From contig JAJPOQ010000040.1 in the NCBI GenBank assembly GCA_021232515.1, positions 1-41,050 of the forward strand: 41,050 bases of DNA. Reading direction: 5' to 3'. How positions within the stretch are numbered: position 1 is the stretch's first letter; the number at the start of each line of letters is the position of its first letter. The notes below the pieces were generated by a model that searched no databases, had not been told where the DNA came from, and worked only from the letters and a program-made list of their open reading frames with translations. The translations under genes were made by a program, and so were the position numbers. Positions 1-6,569 of the stretch are shown here, piece after piece. This stretch comes from Lentisphaeraceae bacterium (GTDB taxonomy: Bacteria > Verrucomicrobiota > Lentisphaeria > Lentisphaerales > Lentisphaeraceae).

Positions 1-66
1 AAGGTGACGTTTAACTGCTGAAACTTTATCTTCTGCACTAAGGTAAGGGCGTTTATTCTCTGACAT
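1..66 (-). CDS. Transposase OrfA N-terminus (HTH_Tnp_1-like), partial
   Basis: Only the first 22 codons are inside the window. The protein begins MSENKRPYLSAEDKVSAVKR, which resembles the amino end of small helix-turn-helix transposase subunits of the IS3/IS66 type, where a basic stretch is followed by a 'SAEEKV..(L/V)(K/R).HL' helix. The ATG at 66-64 is preceded by a good Shine-Dalgarno sequence, GGAGA (minus strand). The subunit would bind the IS ends. The rest of the gene, including any OrfB catalytic part, is off the edge, so the family call rests on a short match. Confidence 0.6.
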   Translation of the reverse strand, partial: MSENKRPYLSAEDKVSAVKRHL

Positions 67-140
67 TTTGTTCTCCGTTTGATTTATAAAAACTCAAATT
101 AACAAAATCTCAATTGCGGATTTCTAAATGAGGCAGGACA
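1..140 (-). mobile_element. End of an IS3-like insertion sequence (partial)
   Basis: The minus strand running off the left edge carries the start of a transposase-like gene (see 1-66). About 75 bases upstream of it, at position 140, a TG dinucleotide begins TGTCCTGCCTCATTTAG, and the beta-helix reading frame loses its family character at exactly this point. IS3-family ends usually start with TG, so I place the element end at 140. The other end and any target duplication lie outside the window. The boundary is inferred. Confidence 0.55.
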
Positions 141-1742
141 AACCTGCTGTTTGATATTATCATAAAGAATATTGTGAGAAATAATATTATTTTTGCCGTA
201 GTGTTGATGAAATCCACCACTTTTCGTGCGGTAAACTAGGTTTTGTGACATATCTATCTCAGTACTTCCTTCATCTGTATAAAGTCCCCAACCACCATAA
301 GAGTATGAGTTGACGTCATGGATAATATTTTTTTGAATTCTAGTACCTTTGCCATTTCCCAGTGTATAAACTGCGCCCATATCACTTATGAGGCCTTTGC
401 CAATATTGTGAAGATGATTGTACTCAACTAGATTATTTTGGGCATAGGATGGACCGTAACCCCAAGTCCAACCGACTGAAATAGCAGAATAAAATAGGTT
501 GCCGATGTCGTTGTGAGTGACTTTGTTGTTTGGACTTTGGCCTATCCATAATCCAACTGCACAAGGGAAGATATGTCCTGCATCGCGAATGATGGAGTTA
601 TTCACAGTTATATTTTGAGTTCTGTCTTTAACTTTACCTCTGTGACTTGGACCAATGCGAATACCGCCAGCACCTCCGTCTTCTATCAAGCACTTGTCGA
701 TAGTTATGTTTGAGCAACCGTCTTTCATCCATAGAGCATAACGACCATAGTGTCTGATTGACGAGTTTTTTATAGAAATGTTTCGAGCGTAGTTGATTTG
801 AACTGCTGCATCAATCGGGAAGGCAGCTTGAGAAGGTTCAAAGCCTTTTGCAGGCACATTTGCTGCAGAGTAAGCAAAGTTAAAGCCTTCAAGTTCTATG
901 TGTTCAACAAATTCTTTAGACTTAGCATTTCCTTCTATGACTAAAAACTTCTCTGAAGTTGGTGCAAAAGCTACAGTATCAGAGATTTTTTGCCCTTCTT
1001 GAGGTTTGTAGTAGACCCAACCATCTTGATCCTGGAACCATTCTCCCGGGCTGTCTAGAGCTTCAAAATAATTTTCGAGGTAAAAGCGAGTATCTTTTTT
1101 CCAGCTGTTCCATGGCTTCATTCTACCGCCATGAGTAGTCAGTTGGCTTTGATTTGTTGCAGTCTCATGGATAAGACGTCGTGTATTGTCCCACTTATGT
1201 AGGATGATGATTTGGGCCGTGCCAAGCTTAGTCGGTAGGCTTTTTACGGCTTCTGGACTGAGGCTAACAGATTGTTTGTGTGTCATCCCCTTCATGGAGC
1301 TTTTTTCTTCTTTGACGCCCGTCATTTTGAAAAAGCTCTTATTTGGTGTTCTTGCTCTTGCGGCACGTTTGTCATTAATAAATAACTGTTGAAACTTCCA
1401 GTTAGCTTTAGTTCTCCATAGTCCATCTTTATAGACTTCGAAGCTTGCTAGTTTCTTGCCTGCATAAAAGTTTGTTTCAGAAGGATTTGAAACTTTATAC
1501 TTCACTGGGGCGTCACTTGTTCCGTTATCTAGCGGAGTTAGTTGAATAGGGGACTCTAAAAAGTAATCGCCTTCATCAATTTCTATGGTTATACCTTCTT
1601 TTGGATAGAAACCTTCTTTTTTGAGGAAGCGAATTTTTTCTTGTGCTTGGCTTAGGCTCATTTCACCTGGTGAGATGTAAAGAGAGTTTGAGCTTTTGCA
1701 GCCAACAAGAAATAGTAAAGCTAGGGATAATACAATTTTCAT
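99..1742 (-). CDS. Right-handed parallel beta-helix lipoprotein, 3' end probably cut by the IS
   Basis: This is a secreted lipoprotein of about 547 residues. The ATG at 1742 is preferred over an in-frame upstream ATG at 1781 because it gives a clean signal peptide, [15 protein letters not shown], with lipobox LVGC. An N-terminal beta-sandwich-like part contains '[18 protein letters not shown]'. Repeated short beta-helix coils follow (N-x-I, 'GGAGGIRIG', '[12 protein letters not shown]', '[11 protein letters not shown]'), typical of beta-helix proteins of the carbohydrate-active type. A polysaccharide-degrading or -binding role at the outer membrane is likely, but no catalytic residues can be named. 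The last 13 residues ([13 protein letters not shown]) appear to be encoded by the inserted element, so the natural C-terminus is missing. Confidence 0.75.
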   Translation of the reverse strand: MKIVLSLALLFLVGCKSSNSLYISPGEMSLSQAQEKIRFLKKEGFYPKEGITIEIDEGDYFLESPIQLTPLDNGTSDAPVKYKVSNPSETNFYAGKKLASFEVYKDGLWRTKANWKFQQLFINDKRAARARTPNKSFFKMTGVKEEKSSMKGMTHKQSVSLSPEAVKSLPTKLGTAQIIILHKWDNTRRLIHETATNQSQLTTHGGRMKPWNSWKKDTRFYLENYFEALDSPGEWFQDQDGWVYYKPQEGQKISDTVAFAPTSEKFLVIEGNAKSKEFVEHIELEGFNFAYSAANVPAKGFEPSQAAFPIDAAVQINYARNISIKNSSIRHYGRYALWMKDGCSNITIDKCLIEDGGAGGIRIGPSHRGKVKDRTQNITVNNSIIRDAGHIFPCAVGLWIGQSPNNKVTHNDIGNLFYSAISVGWTWGYGPSYAQNNLVEYNHLHNIGKGLISDMGAVYTLGNGKGTRIQKNIIHDVNSYSYGGWGLYTDEGSTEIDMSQNLVYRTKSGGFHQHYGKNNIISHNILYDNIKQQVCPASFRNPQLRFC

Positions 1743-1888
1743 AAATACACACAACCTATATTTTTCTGAATAGTCATACATGAAATTATTTTTTGCAAGA
1801 AAAATTTATGTTTAGCTTTGAGAAATATTAACTTATTTTAAAATCATTCTGATTGAGCACAGCAGTAATTTTTGTCACTTATGTTATC

Positions 1889-1918
1889 TTGAATCAGTTA
1901 TGGTGGTTATTATATACT
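1889..1918 (+). promoter_or_regulatory. Putative sigma-70 promoter for the TerB-like gene
   Basis: TTGAAT at 1889-1894 is followed by an 18-base spacer and TATACT at 1913-1918. A GAGGA ribosome-binding site sits at 1935-1939, ahead of the ATG at 1951. The placement fits, but this is a consensus match only. Confidence 0.4.
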
Positions 1919-1950
1919 CTTAAGAGTAAAGAAATGAGGAAGTTGATTTT

Positions 1951-2958
1951 ATGTACGACTTATATTTTGCCGATGAGACGAGTATGCCCTGCAGTCGTTT
2001 CAAGCGCTTTAGAAATTTCAATAAGAAGGATAAGAATGTTCCTTACGGGACTTTTAGTCATTCTTTTACTCAAGAGAATGTGCTCCAAAGTCAACTTCTC
2101 CCAGCGGTGCAGTTAAGCGAGGATTTAGTTGATGAACTCGAGCGCCACGATATAACAGAGACTGCAAGATTATTCTTAAGAAGCCCTCACAGTAGCCTGA
2201 ATTCACGTGGAGAGGCTTATGTAATAGGCTTTGATGAACTCTTAGTTCTTCTTTGGAAGCCAGACTCAGCGACAGTTTACAATCTAGTTAAGTTAGAGAA
2301 TTCTGAAGTTCTTGACCTTGTTGGTGAAGTAGAAGATGACAATGAAGAGTTGATAGTACTTCGCTTTCTGACAGAAGAAAAAGCGTACAGTATGTGGTTT
2401 CCAGAAGCAAATGCAGATGCTGTAGTTGAGTTCATTAATACTTGGAAAGTTTACATCGCTCATTTGGATGAAGAAGAGTTTGATGAAGGTGCTGTAGAAG
2501 AAGAGCAGGAAGTGGAAGCCAGCTCAGAAGATGATATTCACTACGTACCGGACATACGAGAAGTCGACCAGAAGGATTTACCAAGGACTGTCCTTTTTGG
2601 GACATTGCTGATTGATCAGATGGCAGACCAAGATAACAACATCACTTCTACAGATTTAGAGTACTTGTCGATGGTTATAAGCAATACAGACTTACTTTCG
2701 ATGTGTATTACTAACTTTAAAAAGCATGTGTCTGATGAAATATTAACTATCATCAAAGAAGATTTTAATGATTCCCAAAAGCTGATGCTTGTTTCTAATA
2801 TGGCAGACCTTGCCTTTAGAGATGGTGAGCCACATGAGTTAGAGTTGGTTAGAATCAATGAAATAGTTAAGGCAATAGATTTTGAGACTTCAAAACTAGC
2901 AGAGTTAATGGAGGTTTTTCGAGTGAAGAACGATCCGGCCGTTTTAGAAGACTATTAA
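1951..2958 (+). CDS. TerB-like domain protein of unknown function
   Basis: The product is 335 residues, cytoplasmic, with no signal peptide or membrane segment. The first ~170 residues match nothing I recognise, and an acidic linker follows (about 170-195). The C-terminal ~120 residues ('TLLIDQMADQDNNIT...', then 'LMLVSNMADLAFRDGEPHELE') have the helical TerB/DjlA-N pattern, in which an acidic 'A..DG...E' turn recurs in each half. TerB-type domains occur in tellurite-resistance and membrane-stress proteins, often binding divalent metal, but here the function is unknown. It is a single gene with its own promoter and terminator. The ATG start is supported by GAGGA upstream. Confidence 0.65.
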   Translation: MYDLYFADETSMPCSRFKRFRNFNKKDKNVPYGTFSHSFTQENVLQSQLLPAVQLSEDLVDELERHDITETARLFLRSPHSSLNSRGEAYVIGFDELLVLLWKPDSATVYNLVKLENSEVLDLVGEVEDDNEELIVLRFLTEEKAYSMWFPEANADAVVEFINTWKVYIAHLDEEEFDEGAVEEEQEVEASSEDDIHYVPDIREVDQKDLPRTVLFGTLLIDQMADQDNNITSTDLEYLSMVISNTDLLSMCITNFKKHVSDEILTIIKEDFNDSQKLMLVSNMADLAFRDGEPHELELVRINEIVKAIDFETSKLAELMEVFRVKNDPAVLEDY

Positions 2959-2982
2959 GCTTTAACATTAATTCACTTTAGA

Positions 2983-3015
2983 TGCTGTCACAGTTTTTGT
3001 GGCAGCATTTTTTTT
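2983..3015 (+). terminator. Rho-independent terminator of the TerB-like gene
   Basis: A 10-bp stem, TGCTGTCACA/TGTGGCAGCA with one G-U pair, and a 5-base loop are followed by eight T residues (3008-3015). It lies back to back with the minus-strand terminator of the first small RNA. Confidence 0.85.
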
Positions 3016-3019
3016 GGGC

Positions 3020-3058
3020 AAAAAAAATGCTCCTGAAGGAAGGGCAACCTTCAGGAGC
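3020..3058 (-). terminator. Intrinsic terminator of small RNA A
   Basis: On the minus strand, GCTCCTGAAGG - TTGCCCTT loop - CCTTCAGGAGC is followed by ATTTTTTTT. The stem is a perfect 11 bp. Confidence 0.9.
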
Positions 3059-3167
3059 GAGTTGGAGTGAGTCTACTTAGAAGCGAAGGGAGACGCTTCT
3101 AAGCTTGTCTATATCCAGAAAGCGGTTAGAAGAAAGGGCGGTCTTCTAACCGTAGGATGCTTTCGTG
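3020..3167 (-). ncRNA. Structured small RNA, copy A (about 148 nt)
   Basis: Read on the minus strand, the RNA starts near 3167 and forms an outer stem GAAAGC/GCTTTC (3159-3164 with its mate near 3119-3124). This encloses a 10-bp hairpin (3123-3132 with 3141-3150) with loop CCGCCCTT. A TGGAT-containing linker follows, then a second 10-bp hairpin with loop TCTCCCTT, then the conserved linker ACTCACTCCAACTC, and finally an 11-bp GC-rich hairpin (3029-3039 with 3048-3058) with loop TTGCCCTT followed by an A and eight T residues. The last hairpin is a textbook intrinsic terminator only on this strand, which fixes the direction. The family is not one I recognise. Rfam Acido-Lenti-1 is a motif to compare, but I cannot claim a match. 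Confidence 0.85.
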
Positions 3168-3177
3168 ATATACTATG

Positions 3178-3193
3178 AGCAGTTGTCGAACCA
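3178..3193 (-). promoter_or_regulatory. Sigma-54-type -24/-12 promoter of small RNA A
   Basis: The minus strand reads TGGTTCGACAACTGCT. Compared with the sigma-54 consensus TGGCACG-N4-TTGCW, the invariant GG and GC are present at the required 12-base pitch. The predicted start, about 12 bases beyond the GC, coincides with the beginning of the RNA's outer stem. The same arrangement occurs before the other two copies. Confidence 0.7.
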
Positions 3194-3301
3194 TTTGATT
3201 TTATTGTGGCATAAGTTATTTACTGTAAGTAGTTTAAAAATTCAAATTAAATTTTAGGGTCTTTTTTGGGCGCTCTTATATTGCCTGAAGTGTGCACTGT
3301 T

Positions 3302-3327
3302 AGTCACTAGTGTGACTTTAGTGACAC
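3302..3327 (-). promoter_or_regulatory. Candidate activator site upstream of small RNA A
   Basis: Three GTCAC/GTGAC half-sites lie here, including the inverted pair AGTCAC-TAGT-GTGACT (3302-3317) and GTGACAC at 3321-3327. They sit about 135-160 bases upstream of the predicted start, a usual distance for sigma-54 enhancer-binding proteins. The same half-site recurs at a similar distance before copies B and C. Confidence 0.5.
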
Positions 3328-3362
3328 ATATGTTTACTTTGAAGAGTTCGTCGAATTTGGGC

Positions 3363-3402
3363 AAAAAAAAAAGTCCTTGGAAGAAGGGCAGCTTCCAAGG
3401 AC
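3363..3402 (-). terminator. Intrinsic terminator of small RNA B
   Basis: An 11-bp perfect stem (3373-3383 with 3392-3402) and an 8-base loop CTGCCCTT are followed on the minus strand by ten T residues (3372-3363). Confidence 0.9.
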
Positions 3403-3520
3403 GAGGGTTGGAGTGAGTCGGATAAAAAACAAAGGGAGGTGTTTTTTATCGTTATCTATATCCATAGAAGGCATTGGTTAACAGAAAGGGCAGTCCATCA
3501 ACCGTATGTTACCTTCTATA
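3363..3520 (-). ncRNA. Structured small RNA, copy B (about 158 nt)
   Basis: This is the most diverged copy. Its outer stem is ATAGAAGG/CCTTCTAT (3464-3471 with 3512-3519). The inner 10-bp hairpin (3476-3485 with 3494-3503) has three A-C clashes when read on the plus strand, but all three become G-U pairs on the minus strand. This is independent evidence that the RNA is made from the minus strand. The second hairpin is GATAAAAAACA with its complement (3421-3431/3440-3450) and loop CCTCCCTT. The terminator stem, GTCCTTGGAAG/CTTCCAAGGAC, is fully different from copy A yet perfectly paired. Confidence 0.87.
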
Positions 3521-3530
3521 TATCTAAATT

Positions 3531-3546
3531 AGCAGTTCCCATACCT
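3531..3546 (-). promoter_or_regulatory. Sigma-54-type -24/-12 promoter of small RNA B
   Basis: The minus strand reads AGGTATGGGAACTGCT, with GG and GC at the sigma-54 pitch and the same ACTGCT block as in the other two copies. A sigma-70-like TTGACT-N17-TAATTT overlaps it, but only in this copy. Confidence 0.65.
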
Positions 3547-3644
3547 AAAGTCAAGAGTTAAACTTCAAATCTTTAAGTTAAATGAAGTTACAAAATAAAG
3601 TTGAGGTATAGGCGGAGTTGTTATGTCTTTTCTTTGAGACTTTT

Positions 3645-3675
3645 ATGTCACGTTATTCTTTGGGGAGTGTGACAT
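3645..3675 (-). promoter_or_regulatory. Candidate activator site upstream of small RNA B
   Basis: A perfect 7-bp inverted repeat, ATGTCAC (3645-3651) and GTGACAT (3669-3675), lies about 125-155 bases upstream of the predicted start of copy B. It shares the GTCAC half-site with the region upstream of copy A. Confidence 0.5.
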
Positions 3676-3684
3676 GGATTGTCC

Positions 3685-3722
3685 AAAAAAAAGCTCCTGA
3701 AGGAAGGGCAACCTTCAGGAGC
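3685..3722 (-). terminator. Intrinsic terminator of small RNA C
   Basis: An 11-bp stem (3693-3703 with 3712-3722) identical to that of copy A is followed on the minus strand by eight T residues. Confidence 0.9.
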
Positions 3723-3838
3723 GAGTTGGAGTGAGTGTAAATAAGTGAAAGGGAAACACTTATTTATCTCTTTCAATCCAGAAAGCTAATTAGTGGAAAG
3801 GGCGGTCCACTAATTGTATGTTGCTTTCTTTATTTGTA
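3685..3838 (-). ncRNA. Structured small RNA, copy C (about 154 nt)
   Basis: It has the same layout as copy A: outer stem GAAAGC/GCTTTC (3781-3786 with 3823-3828), inner hairpin AATTAGTGGA with its complement (3788-3797/3806-3815) and loop CCGCCCTT, and a second hairpin TAAATAAGTG with its complement (3738-3747/3757-3766) and loop TTTCCCTTT. The linker and terminator hairpin are identical to copy A. Both inner stems differ from copies A and B on both arms. The 5' leader before the outer stem is slightly longer than in A and B. Confidence 0.87.
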
Positions 3839-3848
3839 GTTATCTAAT

Positions 3849-3864
3849 AGCAGTAGATGTTCCA
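3849..3864 (-). promoter_or_regulatory. Sigma-54-type -24/-12 promoter of small RNA C
   Basis: The minus strand reads TGGAACATCTACTGCT, with GG and GC at the sigma-54 pitch and the shared ACTGCT. Confidence 0.68.
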
Positions 3865-3960
3865 TGTTTTTAAATATAGTCATATCTTATTTATAATGAG
3901 TATTTTATAAATAAAAATAAAAAATTAAGTTGGAGTGCCAGTGCTACTTTTGGTAATTGT

Positions 3961-3968
3961 GTGTCACA
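3961..3968 (-). promoter_or_regulatory. Candidate activator half-site upstream of small RNA C
   Basis: GTGTCACA lies about 125 bases upstream of the predicted start. Only one clear half-site is visible here, so this is weaker than the sites of copies A and B. Confidence 0.35.
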
Positions 3969-4002
3969 GTTAAAAACGTAAATATTCTTACCTTGTCTCA
4001 GT

Positions 4003-4698
4003 TTATTTCTCTTGAGGAGGGTTTAGGGCATCGAGTAGTGAGTCAGTTGTATCTAGCAATATTTGAACTTTCTTGTTTTCTTTACCTCTTTTAATCAATG
4101 AAAGCCTAATTTTTAGAGATTCATCAATTTCATTATAAGGGTAGGGGCCATCTTTGAGGAAAACATTGTTCTTGTCTATGTAAATAAGAGTGTACTCTCC
4201 TTTGTCATTTACTTCATAGTCACCAAGTTTGACAGAATTGTGGTCGATAGGGTTTTTGAGGCTAACTTCGGTAAGAGGCTTTTTAGAGCGAGGTGTTACA
4301 GTTGCACCTGCAGAAGACGCTACGAAGTCGGCGATTTTTTTTACGTCGCGTACAGAGGTTCTAGCGAGTTCATCGAACTTTTCATCAAAGTCACCGAGGT
4401 TTTCTTCAGTCGTTTTGGTATTTTGCTTAATAGCTAAATTTAGCGCTTCTTTAACCTGCTCAGGCTCTACGTCCCATGGCTCAAGTTCATCTGTTGGTCG
4501 CTTTTTAGTTTTAACTATATCTTCAAGTTTTTTGGGTGAAGTTGCTTCACTTTGAGACTGTGAAGAACTTGTCTCACTTGTGCTTGGATTCTTTGATTCT
4601 GGAGGAGCATTTAGGAGCCAGTAAAGTAACCCGGCTGTCAGCAAAACAGCATGGATCGTAATACTGGCAATGACAAGTTTCTTCTTATAACTGAACAC
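4003..4698 (-). CDS. Hypothetical single-pass membrane protein
   Basis: The product is 231 residues, with an N-terminal membrane anchor (about residues 8-28, 'LVIASITIHAVLLTAGLLYW'). A Ser/Thr/Glu-rich low-complexity stretch (about 33-60) is followed by a soluble, presumably periplasmic, part with an 'LGDYEVNDKGEYTLIYIDKN' segment. The GTG start is preceded by GGAG at a normal distance. It lies 57 bases downstream of the flagellin on the same strand and is probably co-transcribed. The short anchor plus extended linker recalls TonB-like or secretion accessory proteins, but no family is recognised. Confidence 0.6.
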   Translation of the reverse strand: MFSYKKKLVIASITIHAVLLTAGLLYWLLNAPPESKNPSTSETSSSQSQSEATSPKKLEDIVKTKKRPTDELEPWDVEPEQVKEALNLAIKQNTKTTEENLGDFDEKFDELARTSVRDVKKIADFVASSAGATVTPRSKKPLTEVSLKNPIDHNSVKLGDYEVNDKGEYTLIYIDKNNVFLKDGPYPYNEIDESLKIRLSLIKRGKENKKVQILLDTTDSLLDALNPPQEK

Positions 4699-4755
4699 GA
4701 TGACTCCGATTAAATCTACATAATTATAGATTTGGAGTTGGAGAAAATCCAGTAA

Positions 4756-5481
4756 TTAACTTAGGAGGGCAGAGACCGTTGAGCTTTCAAGGTTTGCCGC
4801 TTGTGCAGACATGGCGGTTGAAACGTTTGATAAAATAGTGTCGCTACTTAGTTGGCTAAAGACCTGAGCTATGTCAGCATCAGTCATGCGGCTACCAGCA
4901 TCTAGTAGGTTGGCTTCTTCTTCAAGATTGGCGCGAAACTGTTGCTCGAGTATACCTTGTTCAGCACCGAGAGTAGCTTGTTTTTGTGAAAGCATATCTA
5001 TGGCATCCTTGGCAACATCTCCAGCGTTTTCGATTCCGGCTTGGGTTGTTAAGTCTATTTCTTCAAAAGAACTAACCATGTCAGAAAAGTCTGAATCATC
5101 TAAAAGTTTATTGCCGTTAAAGCTAGCGTTTTCCATGTTGGAACGCAGATGTTTAGTGAGCTCGTTAGCTTCTATTTGAATAGCTTCACGGTCTTGTGCA
5201 GAGAGCATTCCGCTATTTGCTTTGACTGAAAGTTCACTTAAGCGGCCTACCGTGTCGTGGCTACTTTGAACAAATGCAGATCGAGTTTGACTCATACTTA
5301 TTTCGTTGACGACATTGCTATTTCTAGCCGAAGCAAACGAGGCATTATTGAGTAGTTTTTGACCTATTGCAAGAACTGCAGGGCTGGTGAAACTAGGGCT
5401 CTTTTTCCCAGAAGAAATCTGTTGAAAACCAACTTCAATTCTTTCAGTAGGAGTTAGTGGACTGCCAATTGCACCGATCAT
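4756..5481 (-). CDS. Short flagellin-like protein
   Basis: The product is 241 residues with both conserved flagellin ends and almost no variable centre. The N-terminal D0/D1-like part has 'QISSGKK' and 'IEANELTKHLRSNMENASFNG', matching the family pattern in which a coiled coil is followed by 'FNG..LL'. The C-terminal part has 'RMTDADIAQVFSQLS' and 'SAQAN', the usual flagellin end. It would polymerise into the filament after export, with no cleaved signal. No other flagellar structural gene is in the window. Its neighbours are a membrane hypothetical downstream and, beyond that, the small RNA array on the same strand. Confidence 0.8.
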   Translation of the reverse strand: MIGAIGSPLTPTERIEVGFQQISSGKKSPSFTSPAVLAIGQKLLNNASFASARNSNVVNEISMSQTRSAFVQSSHDTVGRLSELSVKANSGMLSAQDREAIQIEANELTKHLRSNMENASFNGNKLLDDSDFSDMVSSFEEIDLTTQAGIENAGDVAKDAIDMLSQKQATLGAEQGILEQQFRANLEEEANLLDAGSRMTDADIAQVFSQLSSDTILSNVSTAMSAQAANLESSTVSALLS

Positions 5482-5720
5482 TTAACAAGCTCTTTTTGTT
5501 CATTCTATGGTTTAAGCTAATTGATTTTTGTGACGATTGGAAATTTTTTTACAAAAAACTAAGGATTTCATTATAAATCACAAAAAAGTTTCTTTTTAAC
5601 TACGCATAAACGAGCACAGCAATTGCAATGATTTTTAAAAGGCTTAAAATTATATTAGTGCACTTATTTAAATAGGATGCGCTCTATAAGAAAAAACTAA
5701 CTTCTAGCTCATGAGTTTTT

Positions 5721-6569
5721 GTGGAATTTTCGATTGATTATCTTTGGGTTTTATTTGGTGCTTTTAAAGTCATCATAGAACTCTTTTTGCTCAGTTCGAT
5801 CATTTACCTTGTCCTTCTATTCCTTAAAGGAACTCGTGGAGCCCCTATTCTTGCTGGCTTTACCATAATCGGCATATTCCTTACTTTGATTGCAACTTTA
5901 CTCAAACTTGAGGTTGTTGGTTGGCTTATTGGTCAGATGTGGGCTTTTGCAGCTCTACTTATTTTAATTATTTTCCAGCCAGAGATACGGCGTGCTTTTG
6001 CAGAACTCGGTGTTCGCAACACGATGTTGTTGAAGTCTAAGCAGAAAGAAAAAGAAAATATTCAGATATTAATTGATGCAATTTTCTTTTTAGCTGACCG
6101 CAAAATTGGTGCATTGATTGCAGTAGAACGTGAAATAGGTATGCGCTTTTTAGCTGACTCTGGAGTTTTTGTTGGTGCCCAGATGAGTAAAGAACTATTG
6201 ACGACATTCTTTTACCCGAACACTCCCTTACATGATGGTGGAGTGATTTTGAGGCGGGGCGTGATTCACTCTGCAGGTTGCTTTTTCCCTCTCACACAAG
6301 ATATGACTTTGGCAAAATCACTCGGTACTAGACATAGAGCTGGTGTTGGAGTTACTGAAGAAACAGATTGTGTTTGTATCGTCATTTCCGAAGAAACGGG
6401 AACAGTGAGTTTAGCTTACAGAGGTCGTCTAGCGCGAGGTCTAAATAGAGACAGAATAGAGCGTCACCTCCACAACTTATTGGTTAAAGGCAAATCAAGC
6501 GGCTTGGCAGGAAATGTCGAGAAGATCAAGCAAGCTATTTCCGAAGGAGACGAAGGTGAGTCTATTTAA
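5721..6569 (+). CDS. cdaA: Diadenylate cyclase CdaA (c-di-AMP synthase)
   Basis: This membrane enzyme joins two ATP into cyclic di-AMP. Its 282 residues have three hydrophobic segments (about 10-35, 42-62, 70-86) and then a DAC domain. The catalytic motifs are visible: 'LHDGG' at 170-174, where most family members have DGA, and 'GTRHRA' at 202-207. The GTG start is chosen because TGA stands in frame three codons upstream and the next ATG is out of frame. It is first in a run with a YbbR protein, overlapping by 14 bases, which is the standard cdaA-cdaR pairing. Confidence 0.93.
   Translation: MEFSIDYLWVLFGAFKVIIELFLLSSIIYLVLLFLKGTRGAPILAGFTIIGIFLTLIATLLKLEVVGWLIGQMWAFAALLILIIFQPEIRRAFAELGVRNTMLLKSKQKEKENIQILIDAIFFLADRKIGALIAVEREIGMRFLADSGVFVGAQMSKELLTTFFYPNTPLHDGGVILRRGVIHSAGCFFPLTQDMTLAKSLGTRHRAGVGVTEETDCVCIVISEETGTVSLAYRGRLARGLNRDRIERHLHNLLVKGKSSGLAGNVEKIKQAISEGDEGESI

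Larger units (their letters stand above)
3020..3838 (-). repeat. Array of three diverged tandem RNA-encoding repeats
   Basis: Three units of about 150 bases (3020-3167, 3363-3520, 3685-3838) are separated by about 195 and 165 bases of non-repeated DNA. Units 1 and 3 share an identical block of over 40 bases. Unit 2 has the same layout but different stem sequences. Loops, linkers and promoter boxes are conserved while stems change in a paired way, so selection appears to act on RNA structure. There is no coding potential. Confidence 0.9.

Noticed and set aside
3526..3554. Sigma-70-like promoter TTGACT-N17-TAATTT before small RNA B
   Set aside because: Copies A and C have no matching -35 element, while the sigma-54 GG-N10-GC pattern is shared by all three. 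I keep the shared pattern.
3020..3838. CRISPR array
   Set aside because: The repeats are about 150 bases, diverged, with long unrelated spacing, and there are no cas genes.
3929..3937. GTTGGAGTG as a relic of a fourth small RNA copy
   Set aside because: Only nine bases match the conserved linker, and no stems or terminator surround it. Chance is enough to explain it.
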